Shown in pieces: positions 49,683-59,290 of a DNA stretch of 64,000 nucleotides. The notes under the pieces were generated by a model, which worked only from the letters and a program-made list of their open reading frames with translations, ran no database searches and was not told the DNA's origin. The DNA is from Pseudolysinimonas yzui (GTDB lineage Bacteria > Actinomycetota > Actinomycetes > Actinomycetales > Microbacteriaceae). The stretch spans positions 95,827 through 159,826 of the forward strand of contig NZ_BNAI01000004.1 in NCBI RefSeq assembly GCF_014653215.1. The letters run 5' to 3'. Both the position numbers and the translations under genes were made by a program. Each line of letters opens with the position of its first letter. Position 1 is the first letter of the stretch.

Positions 49683-51050
49683 TCAGAGCGCGAGCCGCGC
49701 GCGAACCACCTCGGCGAGCTCCGCGGCGAGCGATTGCGCGGCGGCGACGTCGGCCGCTTCGACCATGACCCGCACGAGCGGTTCGGTACCCGACGGGCGC
49801 AGCAGCACCCGCCCGGTGTCGCCGAGCCGCTGCTCGACGCGGCGGACGGCATCCGCCACCTCGGCGTCGGAGTCGAGCCGGGCCAGATCGACGTCGGGCA
49901 CGTTGACGAGCACCTGCGGGTAGACGGTCATCGCCGTGGCCAGATCGGCGAGCGTCCGCCCGGAGCGCACCACCTCGGCGGCGAGCTGGAGACCGGTGAG
50001 CAGCCCGTCGCCGGTCGTGGAGTAGCGACGGAAGACGATGTGGCCCGACTGCTCGCCGCCCAGCGCGAGCCCGTGTTCGGCCAGGGCCTCCAGCACGTAG
50101 CGGTCGCCCACGGCGGTCTCGAGCAGGCGGATGCCGTGCTGGGCCATCGCCAGCCGCAGCCCGAGATTGCTCATCACGGTGGCGACCAGGGTGTCGTCGG
50201 TCAGCATCCCCCGATCGCGCATCGAGATCGCCAGGATCGCCATGATGCGGTCGCCGTCGATGACCTCGCCGGTGTGGTCGATCGCGAGGCACCGGTCGGC
50301 GTCACCGTCGTGGGCGATGCCGAAGTCGGCGCCGAGCTCGAGCACCTTCGCCCGCAACGGCTCGAGGTGGGTCGAGCCGACACCGTCGTTGATGTTGAGA
50401 CCGTCGGGGTCGTTCCCGATGACCGTGACGGTGGCTCCCGCGTCGGTGAACAGTTGCGGCGAGATTCCCGCCGCGGCCCCGTTGGCGCAGTCGATGACGA
50501 CGTGCAGCCCGTCGAGCCGCAGACCCTCGAGGGTTCCGAGCAGATGCACCAGGTAGCGATCCTCGGCGTCGGCGAACCGACGGATGCGGCCCACGTCGGC
50601 ACCGGTCGGCAGCAGCTCCGGTGCCGCGAGGGCGGCTTCGATGCGATCCTCGACCTCATCGGGCAGCTTCGTGCCGCCGTAGGCGAAGAACTTGATGCCG
50701 TTGTCGGGTGCCGGGTTGTGCGAGGCCGAGACGACGACGCCGAAGTCGGCCTGGATGTCGTGCACCAGGAACGCGACGGCCGGGGTCGGGATGACGCCCG
50801 CATCGAGCACGTCGATTCCCGAGCTCGCGAGGCCTGCCGCGACCGCCGCCGAGATGAACTCGCCGGAGATGCGCGGATCGCGCGCGAGCACCGCCCGCGG
50901 ACGGCGACCCTCGGCCCGCCGTCGCTCCGCGTGCCGACCCTTGGTCAGAACCGTCGCGGCAGCCTGCGCGAGGCCGAGGGCGAAGTCGCCGGTGATGATC
51001 TCACCGTTCGCCAGCCCTCGGACTCCGTCGGTACCGAAGAGTCGAGCCAT
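49683..51050 (-). CDS. glmM: Phosphoglucosamine mutase
   Basis: 455-aa enzyme converting glucosamine-6-phosphate to glucosamine-1-phosphate. [12 protein letters not shown] start, active-site Ser110 in [13 protein letters not shown], metal loop DGDADRC near residue 250, and the sugar-recognition GGEQSGH near 335. Lies 19 bp downstream of rpsI and is probably part of the rplM-rpsI-glmM operon, as in many actinobacteria. Confidence 0.97.
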   Translation of the reverse strand: MARLFGTDGVRGLANGEIITGDFALGLAQAAATVLTKGRHAERRRAEGRRPRAVLARDPRISGEFISAAVAAGLASSGIDVLDAGVIPTPAVAFLVHDIQADFGVVVSASHNPAPDNGIKFFAYGGTKLPDEVEDRIEAALAAPELLPTGADVGRIRRFADAEDRYLVHLLGTLEGLRLDGLHVVIDCANGAAAGISPQLFTDAGATVTVIGNDPDGLNINDGVGSTHLEPLRAKVLELGADFGIAHDGDADRCLAIDHTGEVIDGDRIMAILAISMRDRGMLTDDTLVATVMSNLGLRLAMAQHGIRLLETAVGDRYVLEALAEHGLALGGEQSGHIVFRRYSTTGDGLLTGLQLAAEVVRSGRTLADLATAMTVYPQVLVNVPDVDLARLDSDAEVADAVRRVEQRLGDTGRVLLRPSGTEPLVRVMVEAADVAAAQSLAAELAEVVRARLAL

Positions 51051-51069
51051 GAGCGCGAGCGCCCGAAGA

Positions 51070-51561
51070 CTAGCGCTTCGAGAACTGCGAGGCCTTGCGT
51101 GCCTTCTTCAAGCCCGCCTTCTTACGCTCGATCACGCGGGCATCCCGCGTGAGGAATCCCGCCTTCTTGAGCGCCGGACGGTTGTTCTCACGGTCGATCT
51201 CGTTGAGCGAGCGGGCGATCGCGAGGCGCAGCGCGCCGGCCTGGCCCGAGGGGCCACCGCCGGTGATCTTCGCGATCACGTCGTAGCTGCCGACGAGGTC
51301 GAGCACCTTGAACGGGTCGGTGATGAGCTGCTGGTGCAGCTTGTTCGGGAAGTACTCCTCGAGCGTGCGGCCGTTCACCTTGAAGGTGCCGGAGCCCGGG
51401 TTGATGCGCACGCGGGCGATGGCCTCCTTGCGACGGCCCACGGCGGCGCCGGGAACGTTGAGGATGCGCGGCGTGCGGGGCTCAGCGGCCTGCTCGCTCG
51501 GGGTCTCGGTGCTGAACGAGGTCAGCACCTCGTCGGACACGATGTCTTCGATCTTCGCCAT
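51070..51561 (-). CDS. rpsI: 30S ribosomal protein S9
   Basis: 163-aa S9. An N-terminal extension of about 40 residues precedes the conserved [12 protein letters not shown] core and the [11 protein letters not shown] and C-terminal RKASQFSKR signature, whose final arginine contacts P-site tRNA. ATG 51561 is used because AAGGAC is 7 nt upstream; ATG 51567 is too close. Follows rplM by 11 bp. Confidence 0.97.
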   Translation of the reverse strand: MAKIEDIVSDEVLTSFSTETPSEQAAEPRTPRILNVPGAAVGRRKEAIARVRINPGSGTFKVNGRTLEEYFPNKLHQQLITDPFKVLDLVGSYDVIAKITGGGPSGQAGALRLAIARSLNEIDRENNRPALKKAGFLTRDARVIERKKAGLKKARKASQFSKR

Positions 51562-51572
51562 GGTCATAGTCC

Positions 51573-52019
51573 TTACTGGGCGACCTGAGTCAGGGTGTAG
51601 GCCTTCGGCTGCTGGGCAGCATGCGGGTGCTCGGCGCCCGCATAGACCTTGAGCTTCTTGATCTGGGCACGGCCCAGCGAGTTCTTGGGCAGCATCCCGC
51701 GGATGGCCTTCTCGACCGCACGCGTCGGGTGCTTCTCGAGCATCTCCACGTAGGTCTGAGCCGACAGACCGCCCGGGTAACCCGAGTGGCGGTAGGCGAG
51801 CTTCTTCTCGAGCTTCTGACCGGTGAGGGCGACCTTCTCGGCATTGATGACGATGACGAAGTCACCCATGTCCATGTGCGGGGCGAAGGTGGGCTTGTGC
51901 TTGCCGCGCAGGAGGGCGGCGGCGTGGCTGGCGAGACGACCCAGCACGACGTCGGTCGCGTCGATGACGACCCAGTCGCGCTTGATGTCCGCCGGCTTGG
52001 GGCTGAACGTACGCGTCAC
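51573..52019 (-). CDS. rplM: 50S ribosomal protein L13
   Basis: 148-aa L13. [23 protein letters not shown] start, [17 protein letters not shown] and HSGYPGGL signatures. GTG 52019 matches the usual family start; another in-frame GTG at 52058 would add 13 non-conserved residues and would overlap the structured leader. First gene of rplM-rpsI. Confidence 0.96.
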   Translation of the reverse strand: MTRTFSPKPADIKRDWVVIDATDVVLGRLASHAAALLRGKHKPTFAPHMDMGDFVIVINAEKVALTGQKLEKKLAYRHSGYPGGLSAQTYVEMLEKHPTRAVEKAIRGMLPKNSLGRAQIKKLKVYAGAEHPHAAQQPKAYTLTQVAQ

Positions 52020-52136
52020 AGTGTGAACTGCTTTCTTCGAGGAGATCGTGAATCCCACTCCGGTGAGCGTTGACCACGGATCGCGGTCAACCCTGCGGTG
52101 GAGGGCTCGGATCGTCGCCTCCGGGGTGGAGGCAAC
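52020..52136 (-). promoter_or_regulatory. Structured 5' leader of rplM-rpsI
   Basis: Predicted leader of about 115 nt. GCCTCC/GGAGGC (52117-52133) and GTTGACC/GGTCAAC (52069-52091, 9-nt loop) form two stem-loops ahead of the L13 start. Leaders autoregulated by the ribosomal protein are known for L13 in other phyla; a match to such a class is not claimed. Confidence 0.45.
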
Positions 52137-52142
52137 CTCGTA

Positions 52143-52171
52143 AGACTAGTCCGTGCTTCCGTCCGGGTCAA
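52143..52171 (-). promoter_or_regulatory. Predicted promoter of rplM-rpsI inside the truA 3' end
   Basis: TTGACC (52166-52171), 17 nt, TAGTCT (52143-52148) on the minus strand, overlapping the last codons of truA. Start point near 52136. Confidence 0.5.
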
Positions 52172-53033
52172 ACGCGGTCGCGGCATCCCGTCGCGCCCGG
52201 GTCTGCTCGGCGCGCGCGGCGAGTTCCTCGTCGGGCGGGTAGCCCACCTCGGCGAGCGTCAGACCCTTCGCCGGCGCGACCACGAACTCGCTCGAGCGGG
52301 TGGCGGCATCCCGCAGTTGCGCCGCTCGGTCGATCGCGAGCCGTCCGTCGCCGGCGGCGACACACGCCCCGACGAGGGCGCGCACCATCGAGTGGCAGAA
52401 CGCGTCGGCGCGCACGGTCGCGACCAGCACCCCGTCGACATCCCGCTTCCAGGCGAACTCCTGGAGGGTGCGGATCGTCGTCGCCCCCTCCCGCGGCCGG
52501 CAGAACGAGGCGAAGTCGTGCAGCCCGAGCAGACTGCGGGCGGCCGCATCCATCGCGTCGACGTCGAGACCGGTCGGATGCCACACCTCGTAGCCGCGGC
52601 GACGAGGGTCGCGCAGGGCGGCGGCATCGGCGATGCGGTACTCGTAGCGACGCCACGCGGCCGAGAACCGGGCGTCGAATCCGGGGGGCGCGAACGTCGC
52701 GCGCTGCACCTGCACGTCGCCGGATGCTCCCGCGATGCCGTTGAGCCGGCGCACGAGGGCGTTGAGCCCCTTCGGTGCCGGCCCGCCTCGGCGCGGACGG
52801 TCGAGGTCGGCGATCTGGGTGTCGTCGAGGTCGACGTGGGCGACCTGCCCGGTGGCGTGCACCCCGACGTCGGTGCGCCCGGCGACGGTGACCGTCGGGG
52901 CCGCCCCGACCGTGCGGAAAATGGTGCCGAGTGCGGATTCGAGTTCGCCCTGCACCGTGCGAAGACCCGGCTGTTTCGCCCAGCCGGTGAAGTCACCGCC
53001 GTCGTAAGCGAGGTCGAGCCGGATGCGTGCCAC
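52146..53033 (-). CDS. truA: tRNA pseudouridine(38-40) synthase
   Basis: 295-aa TruA forming pseudouridine in the anticodon arm. RIRLDLAYDGGDFTGWA start, catalytic Asp in VAGRTDVGVHATGQ near residue 50-60, and RRYEYRI near 130. GTG 53033 chosen as the first start consistent with the family. C-terminus extended by about 25 residues (AARAEQTRARRDAAT). Divergent from the acyltransferase gene by 65 bp. Confidence 0.95.
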   Translation of the reverse strand: MARIRLDLAYDGGDFTGWAKQPGLRTVQGELESALGTIFRTVGAAPTVTVAGRTDVGVHATGQVAHVDLDDTQIADLDRPRRGGPAPKGLNALVRRLNGIAGASGDVQVQRATFAPPGFDARFSAAWRRYEYRIADAAALRDPRRRGYEVWHPTGLDVDAMDAAARSLLGLHDFASFCRPREGATTIRTLQEFAWKRDVDGVLVATVRADAFCHSMVRALVGACVAAGDGRLAIDRAAQLRDAATRSSEFVVAPAKGLTLAEVGYPPDEELAARAEQTRARRDAATAFDPDGSTD

Positions 53034-53098
53034 CCGACGAGTCTGCCGCACCGGGTTACCCTGGTTCACGTCATCCCTACCCCGTTGACGACTGCGAC

Positions 53099-54988
53099 AT
53101 GACCTCACTGCCGAGCCCGACCGTCCCATCCGACCGCTTCCGCGTGCCGGGTCTCGACGGCATCCGGGCACTCGCCGTGACGACCGTCATCGTCTTCCAC
53201 CTCGTCCCAGGAACCCTCATCGGCGGTTACCTCGGGGTCGACATCTTCTTCGTCGTCAGCGGCTTTCTCATCACCACCCTGTTGCTGCGCGAGCGCGTGA
53301 CGACGGGACGCATCTCGCTCCGCGGCTTCTGGACCCGGCGCGCCCGGCGCCTGCTCCCCGCGCTCGCCCTCCTCCTCCTGGCCTGCTGCACCGCTGCCCT
53401 GTTCGTCGGCGGCGACGTGCTCGTCGCGCTCGGCACCCAGGTCGTCGGGGCGGTCACCTTCTCGAGCAACTGGCTGTTCATCGCGCAGGGGGCCTCGTAC
53501 TTCGACGAGACCGTGCCGCAGCTGTTCCGCAACCTGTGGTCGCTCGCCGTCGAAGAGCAGTTCTACGTCGTCTGGCCCCTGCTCGTGGTGCTCGTGCTCG
53601 TGCGGATCCCGCGTTGGGCGAAACTCACCGCGATCGCCGCGATCGCCGTCGCGTCCGCCGCCTGGATGGGGGTGTCGTACTCGGCGGTCGATCCCACTCG
53701 CGTCTACTACGGCACCGACACGCACGCGTTCGGGCTCGCCATCGGGGCGTTCCTCGCGGTGCTGTTGCTCGGACGGGGCGTCGCGCCCCTCGGCGAGGCG
53801 CCCGGTGGGATGACCGCGCGTGTCACCCGTTGGACGCTCGGACTGGCCGGCCCCCTCGCGGTCGGGGCGCTCATCGCCCTCGCGGTGCTGATGAGCGGCG
53901 ACTCCGACCTGACCTATCGCGGTGGACTCGCGCTGGTCGCCGTGCTCAGCGCCGTCGCGATCGCCGCCCTGACGGTGCCCGGCTCGCTGCTCGCCCGTAC
54001 CCTCGACCTGGCGCCCATCCGATGGGTCGGGGTGCGCAGCTACGGCCTCTACCTGTGGCACTGGCCGGTGTTCGTGCTCGTCGGGTCGGCCCTGCCCACC
54101 TGGCCGCGCGAAGGCTGGGAGGCCGCCGCGCTCGGCGGGATCGCGCTCGCCGTCACCGTGGTCGCGGCGGCACTCTCCTACCGCTTCATCGAGCAGCCGA
54201 TCCGCCGTCACGGGTTCCGGGCGACGGCGCGTGCCGTGCTCGACTCCGCGCCACGCAGCCGCCGCGCCCTCGGGGCCGCGTTCGCGATGGTGCTCGCCAC
54301 CGGACTCGCCGGAACGAGCATCGCGGCCCTCATCGCCGACCCGGGTCGCGGCGAGGCCCAGGCCTACATCGAAGCGGGCCAGGAAGCGATCGACGAGGCC
54401 GCCCCCGTGGCGCCCGTCGAGGACGACGCCATCGCGAGTGCCGCGGCGGATGCCATCACGACCGGCGACGAGATCACGGCGATCGGCGACTCGGTGCTGC
54501 TCGCGGCGGCACCGGCCATGCAGACCGCCTATCCGGGGATCGCGATCGACGCGTCGGTGTCACGCTCGATGTATGCCGCCCCGGGGATCCTGCAGGCGCA
54601 CGCGGCTGCCGGCACGCTCCGGCCCGTCGTCGTGATCGCGCTCGGCACCAACGGCCCGATCGAGCGGAGCACCCTCGAGGAGGTGCGGAGCATCATCGGC
54701 CCGTCTCGCGAACTCATCGTCGTCAACGCGCAGGCGCCGCGCGGCTGGATCCCGGGGGTGAACGCCGAGCTGTCGTCGTTCGCGCTCGTCTACCGCAACG
54801 TCGAGCTGGCCAACTGGCACGACGCCATCCAGCCCTACCTCCACGAGATGGCCCGCGACCAGGTGCACTTCGGGCCGATCGGCGCGGGCATCTTCGCGGC
54901 GGCGGTGACCGACGCCGTCGACCGGCTCGCCGCCCTCCCGCCGTTGCGCGACGAATCCGCCGACCTCTCGCTGCCGACGCCCTTCTGA
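53099..54988 (+). CDS. OafA/OatA-type membrane acyltransferase with SGNH domain
   Basis: 629-aa two-domain protein. Residues about 12-390 are an acyltransferase-3 membrane domain with ten or eleven helices: RFRVPGLDGIRALAV start, the catalytic FHLVPG histidine near residue 40, and DIFFVVSGFLITTLLLRER. Residues about 465-615 are an extracytoplasmic SGNH hydrolase: block I GDSVLLAA, GTNGPI as block III, and DQVHFGPIG with the catalytic Asp/His. This organisation matches peptidoglycan or polysaccharide O-acetyltransferases (OatA). The actual acceptor is unknown. ATG 53099. Confidence 0.93.
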   Translation: MTSLPSPTVPSDRFRVPGLDGIRALAVTTVIVFHLVPGTLIGGYLGVDIFFVVSGFLITTLLLRERVTTGRISLRGFWTRRARRLLPALALLLLACCTAALFVGGDVLVALGTQVVGAVTFSSNWLFIAQGASYFDETVPQLFRNLWSLAVEEQFYVVWPLLVVLVLVRIPRWAKLTAIAAIAVASAAWMGVSYSAVDPTRVYYGTDTHAFGLAIGAFLAVLLLGRGVAPLGEAPGGMTARVTRWTLGLAGPLAVGALIALAVLMSGDSDLTYRGGLALVAVLSAVAIAALTVPGSLLARTLDLAPIRWVGVRSYGLYLWHWPVFVLVGSALPTWPREGWEAAALGGIALAVTVVAAALSYRFIEQPIRRHGFRATARAVLDSAPRSRRALGAAFAMVLATGLAGTSIAALIADPGRGEAQAYIEAGQEAIDEAAPVAPVEDDAIASAAADAITTGDEITAIGDSVLLAAAPAMQTAYPGIAIDASVSRSMYAAPGILQAHAAAGTLRPVVVIALGTNGPIERSTLEEVRSIIGPSRELIVVNAQAPRGWIPGVNAELSSFALVYRNVELANWHDAIQPYLHEMARDQVHFGPIGAGIFAAAVTDAVDRLAALPPLRDESADLSLPTPF

Positions 54989-54998
54989 CCCGGGAGGG

Positions 54999-56015
54999 TC
55001 AGAACTCTTCGACGAAGGCGACGCTGCGGGTCTCGGGAACGAATCCCATCCCGGTGTAGAGGCTCAGCGCCCCCGACGGGTTCTCGCTGTCGACATCCAG
55101 CGCCACCTTCTCGTGCCCCTCCTCGCGGTACCGGCGGAAGGCCGCGGCGAGAAGGGCCGGGGCGACACCCTTGCGCCGCCATGCGCGGGTGACGCCGACG
55201 AGCGGGATGTATCCGCCCACGTAGCCCTGCGAGGCGAAGTCGTCGGGGTAGACCTGGGTCAGCACGAACCCGGCCACCTCGTCGCCGTCGAGCGCGATCA
55301 CCGAGAGGTCGAACCGGGAGGTCGGCTGCTCCATCATCGAGGTCCAGCCCTCCTCGGTGCTCGGCTGACTGCCCCAGTGGTCGCGGAAGGCGTCGTTCTT
55401 CGCCTCCATGATGCGCGCGCTGTCGGCGGCCGTCGGGATGGCGAGCCTCAGGCCATCCGCGAGGGGGAGGTCGGGGATGTCGATGGAGAGGTCGCGCTTC
55501 ATCTTCGTGAAGTACCGCGCGAGCGGCAGGCCGAGGCGTTCGGCGAGCCGGAGCTGGCTGGCGTTGCGCTCCTCGACGTAGAACATGACCCAGCCGGGCA
55601 GGTCGAGCTCGGAGGCCGCGAGGTGCTGTCGCCCCCGCGTGCGATGCCACTCCATGAGCACCCGCCCGATGCCGCGTCCGCGGTGCGACGGGCGCACGCC
55701 ACCGAACGCGATCGAGCGCACGATCGTCTCGGGATCCGGTGGCGCGATCTGCAGACCGGTGGCCACGACCTGGCCGTCCGCTTCCGCGATGACGCTGTCG
55801 GCGGCGAGGTCGATCCAGGAGTGGCGGAGTTCGTCGTCGACCTCCTCGCGCGTCTCCGTCCACTCGGGGTGGTCGGCGGCCGCGATGGCGGCGTACAACT
55901 CGACGATCGCATCGACGTCGTCGAAGGTCGCCCGGCGCCAGGAAACGCCGGACGGGCCCGTCGGGAGTTCGAGTCCCGCCGGAGCGGCGACTCGAGCACT
56001 CAACGGGCCCGTCAC
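54999..56015 (-). CDS. Tandem GNAT-fold N-acetyltransferase
   Basis: 338-aa protein with two GNAT domains (about residues 25-165 and 185-335). Acetyl-CoA loops appear as RPSHRGRGIGRVLM in the first and RAWRRKGVAPALLAAAF in the second. The architecture is that of mycothiol synthase MshD, but mycothiol-specific features could not be confirmed, so the substrate is left open. GTG 56015, 7 bp after the rplQ stop. Confidence 0.87.
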   Translation of the reverse strand: MTGPLSARVAAPAGLELPTGPSGVSWRRATFDDVDAIVELYAAIAAADHPEWTETREEVDDELRHSWIDLAADSVIAEADGQVVATGLQIAPPDPETIVRSIAFGGVRPSHRGRGIGRVLMEWHRTRGRQHLAASELDLPGWVMFYVEERNASQLRLAERLGLPLARYFTKMKRDLSIDIPDLPLADGLRLAIPTAADSARIMEAKNDAFRDHWGSQPSTEEGWTSMMEQPTSRFDLSVIALDGDEVAGFVLTQVYPDDFASQGYVGGYIPLVGVTRAWRRKGVAPALLAAAFRRYREEGHEKVALDVDSENPSGALSLYTGMGFVPETRSVAFVEEF

Positions 56016-56022
56016 GGGATTG

Positions 56023-56616
56023 CTACTTCGCGTCGTCCTCGGCGGGAGCCTCATCCGCGGCGGCCTCGGGGGCCTCCTCGGCGGGGGTCTCCTCGGCGGG
56101 AGCCTCTTCGACGGCGGTCTCTTCGACGACCTCGGCCGGAGTCTCTTCGACCTCGGCGGCCTCGTCGGCGACGGGCGTCTCGGCCTTGGCGGCCTTCGCC
56201 GGCTTGTCGGCAGCAGCCTTCGCGGCGGCGGCCTTCTTGGCGGACGGCTTCTTCACGACCGGCTCGAGCACGAGCTCGATGACCGCCATCGGGGCGTTGT
56301 CGCCCTTACGGTAGCCGGTCTTCGTGATGCGGGTGTAGCCGCCCTCACGGTCTTCGACCTGCGGCGCGATCTCGGTGAACAGCTTGTGCACGACACCCTT
56401 GTCCGAGATGATCCCGAGCACCCGGCGACGGGCGTGGAGGTCACCGCGCTTCGCGAAGGTGATGAGACGCTCGGCGAGCGGACGCAGGCGCTTGGCCTTC
56501 GTCTCGGTCGTCTGAATGCTCTCGTGCGTGAACAGTGCGGCGGCGAGGTTCGCGAGCAGCAGACGCTCGTGAGCCGGGCCGCCTCCGAGGCGGGGACCCT
56601 TGGTGGGCTTAGGCAT
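56023..56616 (-). CDS. rplQ: 50S ribosomal protein L17 with acidic tail
   Basis: 197-aa L17. The first 115 residues are the conserved protein ([25 protein letters not shown] start, [16 protein letters not shown]). A tail of about 80 residues follows, first Lys/Ala-rich ([15 protein letters not shown]) and then strongly acidic (Glu/Ala/Pro repeats ending AEDDAK). The tail is low complexity and typical of some actinobacteria. ATG 56616, 42 bp after rpoA. Confidence 0.96.
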   Translation of the reverse strand: MPKPTKGPRLGGGPAHERLLLANLAAALFTHESIQTTETKAKRLRPLAERLITFAKRGDLHARRRVLGIISDKGVVHKLFTEIAPQVEDREGGYTRITKTGYRKGDNAPMAVIELVLEPVVKKPSAKKAAAAKAAADKPAKAAKAETPVADEAAEVEETPAEVVEETAVEEAPAEETPAEEAPEAAADEAPAEDDAK

Positions 56617-56658
56617 GGTGCTTCTCTCTCAGTTCCGTCAGAGCGTGAGCCGCGAGGC

Positions 56659-57651
56659 TCAGCTCTGCTCCTCGTCGTCGTAGCCGCCGTAGAAGTGCGC
56701 GCCGTCGAATCCGGGGACGCTGTCCTTGAGTGACAGGCCCATCTCGGTGAGCTTGTCGCGCACCTCGTCGACCGACTTCTGGCCGAAGTTGCGGATGTTC
56801 ATCAGCTGCGTCTCCGACAGGGCGACCAGTTCGGCGACCGTGTTGATGCCTTCGCGCTTCAGGCAGTTGTAGCTGCGCACGCTCAGGTCGAGATCCTCGA
56901 TCGGCATGCTCAGCTCGCTCGAGAGCACGGCGTCGACCGGTGCGGGACCGATCTCGATGCCCTCGGCGGCGGAGTTCAGCTCGCGGGCGAGACCGAACAG
57001 CTCCACGAGGGTGCGGCCGGCCGATGCGATCGCGTCACGCGGGGTGATCGCGGGCTTCGTCTCGACATCCACGACCAGGCGGTCGAAGTCGGTGCGCTCA
57101 CCGGCACGCGTCGCCTCGACACGGTAGGTGACCTTCAGCACCGGCGAGTAGATCGAGTCGATCGGGATCTGACCGGCCTCGCTGAACTCGCTGCGGTTCT
57201 GCGTCGCCGACACGTAGCCGCGGCCACGCTCGATGGTGAGTTCGAGCTCGAACTTCGCCTTCTCGTTGAGCGTCGCGATGACCAGCTCGGGGTTGTGGAT
57301 CTCCACGCCGGTCGGTGCCGAGATGTCGGCGGCCGTGACCTGGCCCGCGCCCTGCTTGCGCAGGTAGGCGGTGATCGGCTCGTCGTGCTCGCTCGACACC
57401 ACGAGGTTCTTGATGTTGAGGACGATCTCGACGACGTCTTCCTTCACGCCCGGAACCGTCGAGAACTCGTGCTGGATTCCGTCGATGCGGATGCTGGTGA
57501 CCGCTGCGCCGGGGATGGACGACAGCAGGGTGCGGCGCAGCGAGTTGCCGAGGGTGTACCCGAATCCGGGCTCCAACGGCTCGATCACGAACTGCGAACG
57601 GAATTCGGAGAGGCTCTCCTCGGACAGGGTGGGACGCTGTGCAATAAGCAC
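56659..57651 (-). CDS. rpoA: DNA-directed RNA polymerase subunit alpha
   Basis: 330-aa alpha subunit. N-terminal dimerisation domain ([25 protein letters not shown] split near residue 25-50) and C-terminal alphaCTD ([19 protein letters not shown] and [14 protein letters not shown] segments). GTG 57651, with AAAGGA upstream. In the usual rpsK-rpoA-rplQ order, though rpsD is missing from between. Confidence 0.97.
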   Translation of the reverse strand: MLIAQRPTLSEESLSEFRSQFVIEPLEPGFGYTLGNSLRRTLLSSIPGAAVTSIRIDGIQHEFSTVPGVKEDVVEIVLNIKNLVVSSEHDEPITAYLRKQGAGQVTAADISAPTGVEIHNPELVIATLNEKAKFELELTIERGRGYVSATQNRSEFSEAGQIPIDSIYSPVLKVTYRVEATRAGERTDFDRLVVDVETKPAITPRDAIASAGRTLVELFGLARELNSAAEGIEIGPAPVDAVLSSELSMPIEDLDLSVRSYNCLKREGINTVAELVALSETQLMNIRNFGQKSVDEVRDKLTEMGLSLKDSVPGFDGAHFYGGYDDEEQS

Positions 57652-57758
57652 GTGTATTCCTTTCAGCGAGGGCGTCCGCCATATGACGCCCACGGAAGAA
57701 CGGCGGGTGGCTGGGCCGCCGGGTGTTCAGTTGATGGTGAGAATGCTGTCCGGTGTCG

Positions 57759-58160
57759 TTACACGCGCCGACGCTTCGGCGGACGAACGCCGTTGTGCGC
57801 CTGCGGGGTGACGTCGTTGATCGTGCCGACCTCGAGGCCCGCCGCGGTGAGCGAACGGATCGCGGTCTCGCGCCCCGAACCGGGGCCCTTCACGAAGACA
57901 TCCACCTTCTTCATGCCGTTCTCCTGCGCCTTGCGCGCGGCGGCCTCGGCCGCCATGCCCGCCGCGTAGGGGGTCGACTTGCGCGAGCCCTTGAAGCCGA
58001 CGTCGCCGCCGGAGGCCCAGGCGATGACCGCACCCGAGGGGTCGGTGATCGAGACGATGGTGTTGTTGAACGTCGACTTGATGTGAGCCTGGCCCACGGC
58101 GATGTTCTTCTTTTCCTTGCGGCGCGGCTTGCGGCCCGCGGCTGCCTTGGGAGCGGCCAT
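57759..58160 (-). CDS. rpsK: 30S ribosomal protein S11
   Basis: 133-aa S11. [22 protein letters not shown] near residue 22-43, [15 protein letters not shown] and the C-terminal [14 protein letters not shown] 58160 overlaps the rpsM stop by one base (TAATG), showing coupling. Confidence 0.97.
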   Translation of the reverse strand: MAAPKAAAGRKPRRKEKKNIAVGQAHIKSTFNNTIVSITDPSGAVIAWASGGDVGFKGSRKSTPYAAGMAAEAAARKAQENGMKKVDVFVKGPGSGRETAIRSLTAAGLEVGTINDVTPQAHNGVRPPKRRRV

Positions 58161-58540
58161 TACTTCTTGCCTGCCTTCTTCTTGCCGGCGACGGTGCGCT
58201 TCGGTCCCTTGCGGGTGCGCGCGTTGGTCTTCGTGCGCTGACCGCGCACCGGGAGGCCGCGACGGTGGCGGATTCCCTCGTAGGAGCCGATCTCGACCTT
58301 GCGGCGGATGTCGGCCTGCACCTCGCGACGGAGGTCACCCTCCACCTTGTAGGTGCCTTCGATGAAGTCGCGGAGCGCGACGAGCTGGTCGTCGGTCAGA
58401 TCCTTGACGCGGATGTCACCGGAGATCCCGGTCTCCTTGAGGGTGAACAGCGCGCGAGTGCGGCCGACCCCGTAGATGTAGGTGAGCGCCACTTCCACGC
58501 GCTTGTCGCGCGGGATGTCGACGCCGGCAAGACGTGCCAT
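58160..58540 (-). CDS. rpsM: 30S ribosomal protein S13
   Basis: 126-aa S13. [24 protein letters not shown] split start, the H2TH region [11 protein letters not shown], and the C-terminal [19 protein letters not shown] stretch. Separated from rpmJ by about 150 bp that contains a REP-like element. Confidence 0.97.
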   Translation of the reverse strand: MARLAGVDIPRDKRVEVALTYIYGVGRTRALFTLKETGISGDIRVKDLTDDQLVALRDFIEGTYKVEGDLRREVQADIRRKVEIGSYEGIRHRRGLPVRGQRTKTNARTRKGPKRTVAGKKKAGKK

Positions 58541-58653
58541 TGCGTTACTCCTGAGAGTTGTCGGAGGTCTGTGCGTCTCCGGTGCCCGGGCCTCCGACCC
58601 GAGGTGTCCCCTCTCGCGAGGTTCTTGGTGACGCTTGTGTGTATTGAGTTATT

Positions 58654-58690
58654 CGGTGGTCGAGTAGCGGCGCAGCCGCGTGTCGAGACC
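58654..58690. repeat. REP-like palindromic element abutting rpmJ
   Basis: The stretch contains GCGGC-GCA-GCCGC flanked by GGTGGTCGAG and TCGAGACC. It reaches the rpmJ stop codon. From memory, near-identical elements (a TCGA(T/C)ACGCGGC...CCGCTACTCGACCACC form on the other strand) recur in intergenic regions of Microbacteriaceae genomes. Confidence 0.5.
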
Positions 58691-58806
58691 TATCCCTGAC
58701 GCTGCTTGTGACGCGGGTTGGACTTGCAGATGACCATGACGCGGCCGTTGCGGCGGATCACCTTGCAGTGATCGCAGATCGGCTTGACGCTCGGGTTGAC
58801 CTTCAT
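58690..58806 (-). CDS. rpmJ: 50S ribosomal protein L36
   Basis: 38-aa L36 of the zinc-binding type, with Cys11, Cys14, Cys27 and His33 all present (CDHC, CKSNPRH). Starts at ATG 58806, [11 protein letters not shown]. Between infA and rpsM in the standard order. Confidence 0.96.
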   Translation of the reverse strand: MKVNPSVKPICDHCKVIRRNGRVMVICKSNPRHKQRQG

Positions 58807-58871
58807 GATGTTTCTTCTCTCGCTGTCATCGTTCCTCCGGTCGCCCGGAGGTCGTTACTTCTCAGCAGGGG

Positions 58872-59093
58872 CTACTTGTAGCGGTAGACGATGCGGCCGC
58901 GGGTGAGGTCGTACGGGCTGAGCTCGACGACCACGCGGTCTTCCGGAAGGATCCGGATGTAGTTCTGGCGCATCTTGCCGGAAATGTGAGCGAGCACCTT
59001 GTGCCCGTTCGTGAGCTCTACGCGGAACATCGCGTTCGGCAGAGCCTCCAGCACCGAGCCCTCAAGCTCGATGACGCCGTCTTTTTTCGCCAT
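58872..59093 (-). CDS. infA: Translation initiation factor IF-1
   Basis: 73-aa OB-fold factor that binds the 30S A site with IF-2 and IF-3. [20 protein letters not shown] start, [19 protein letters not shown] 59093 preceded by AGAGG. Heads the infA-rpmJ-rpsM-rpsK-rpoA-rplQ order. Confidence 0.97.
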   Translation of the reverse strand: MAKKDGVIELEGSVLEALPNAMFRVELTNGHKVLAHISGKMRQNYIRILPEDRVVVELSPYDLTRGRIVYRYK

Positions 59094-59220
59094 ACCTCTA
59101 CTAGTACTTTGCTGATCTGCGGGGTGGATTGGTGCACGGGCAGGCCGAAGCCGCCACAAGGCACCAAGGGTCAACCTTACGCCATCCGCCCGTGTCGCGC
59201 CAGCCAGCGCTCCCACGTCC

Positions 59221-59289
59221 CGTTGGTCCGCGTTTTGCGTCCGCGTCCGCGGGCTGAACGCGGACGTAGGCGCAATACGCGGACCAACG
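59221..59289. terminator. Long GC-rich hairpin directly after mtlD
   Basis: The arms 59221-59251 and 59259-59289 pair over 13 bp (CGTTGGTCCGCGT), then 5 bp and then 8 bp with small interruptions. It starts one base past the mtlD stop (59291). A terminator is the simplest role. The rest of the 59094-59220 gap shows nothing clear. Confidence 0.65.
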
Positions 59290-59290
59290 T

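Noticed and set aside
56023..56270. Repetitive GC tract that could be a misassembly in rplQ
   Set aside because: It stays in frame and encodes an Ala/Lys then Glu/Ala/Pro tail, as known from other actinobacterial L17 proteins.
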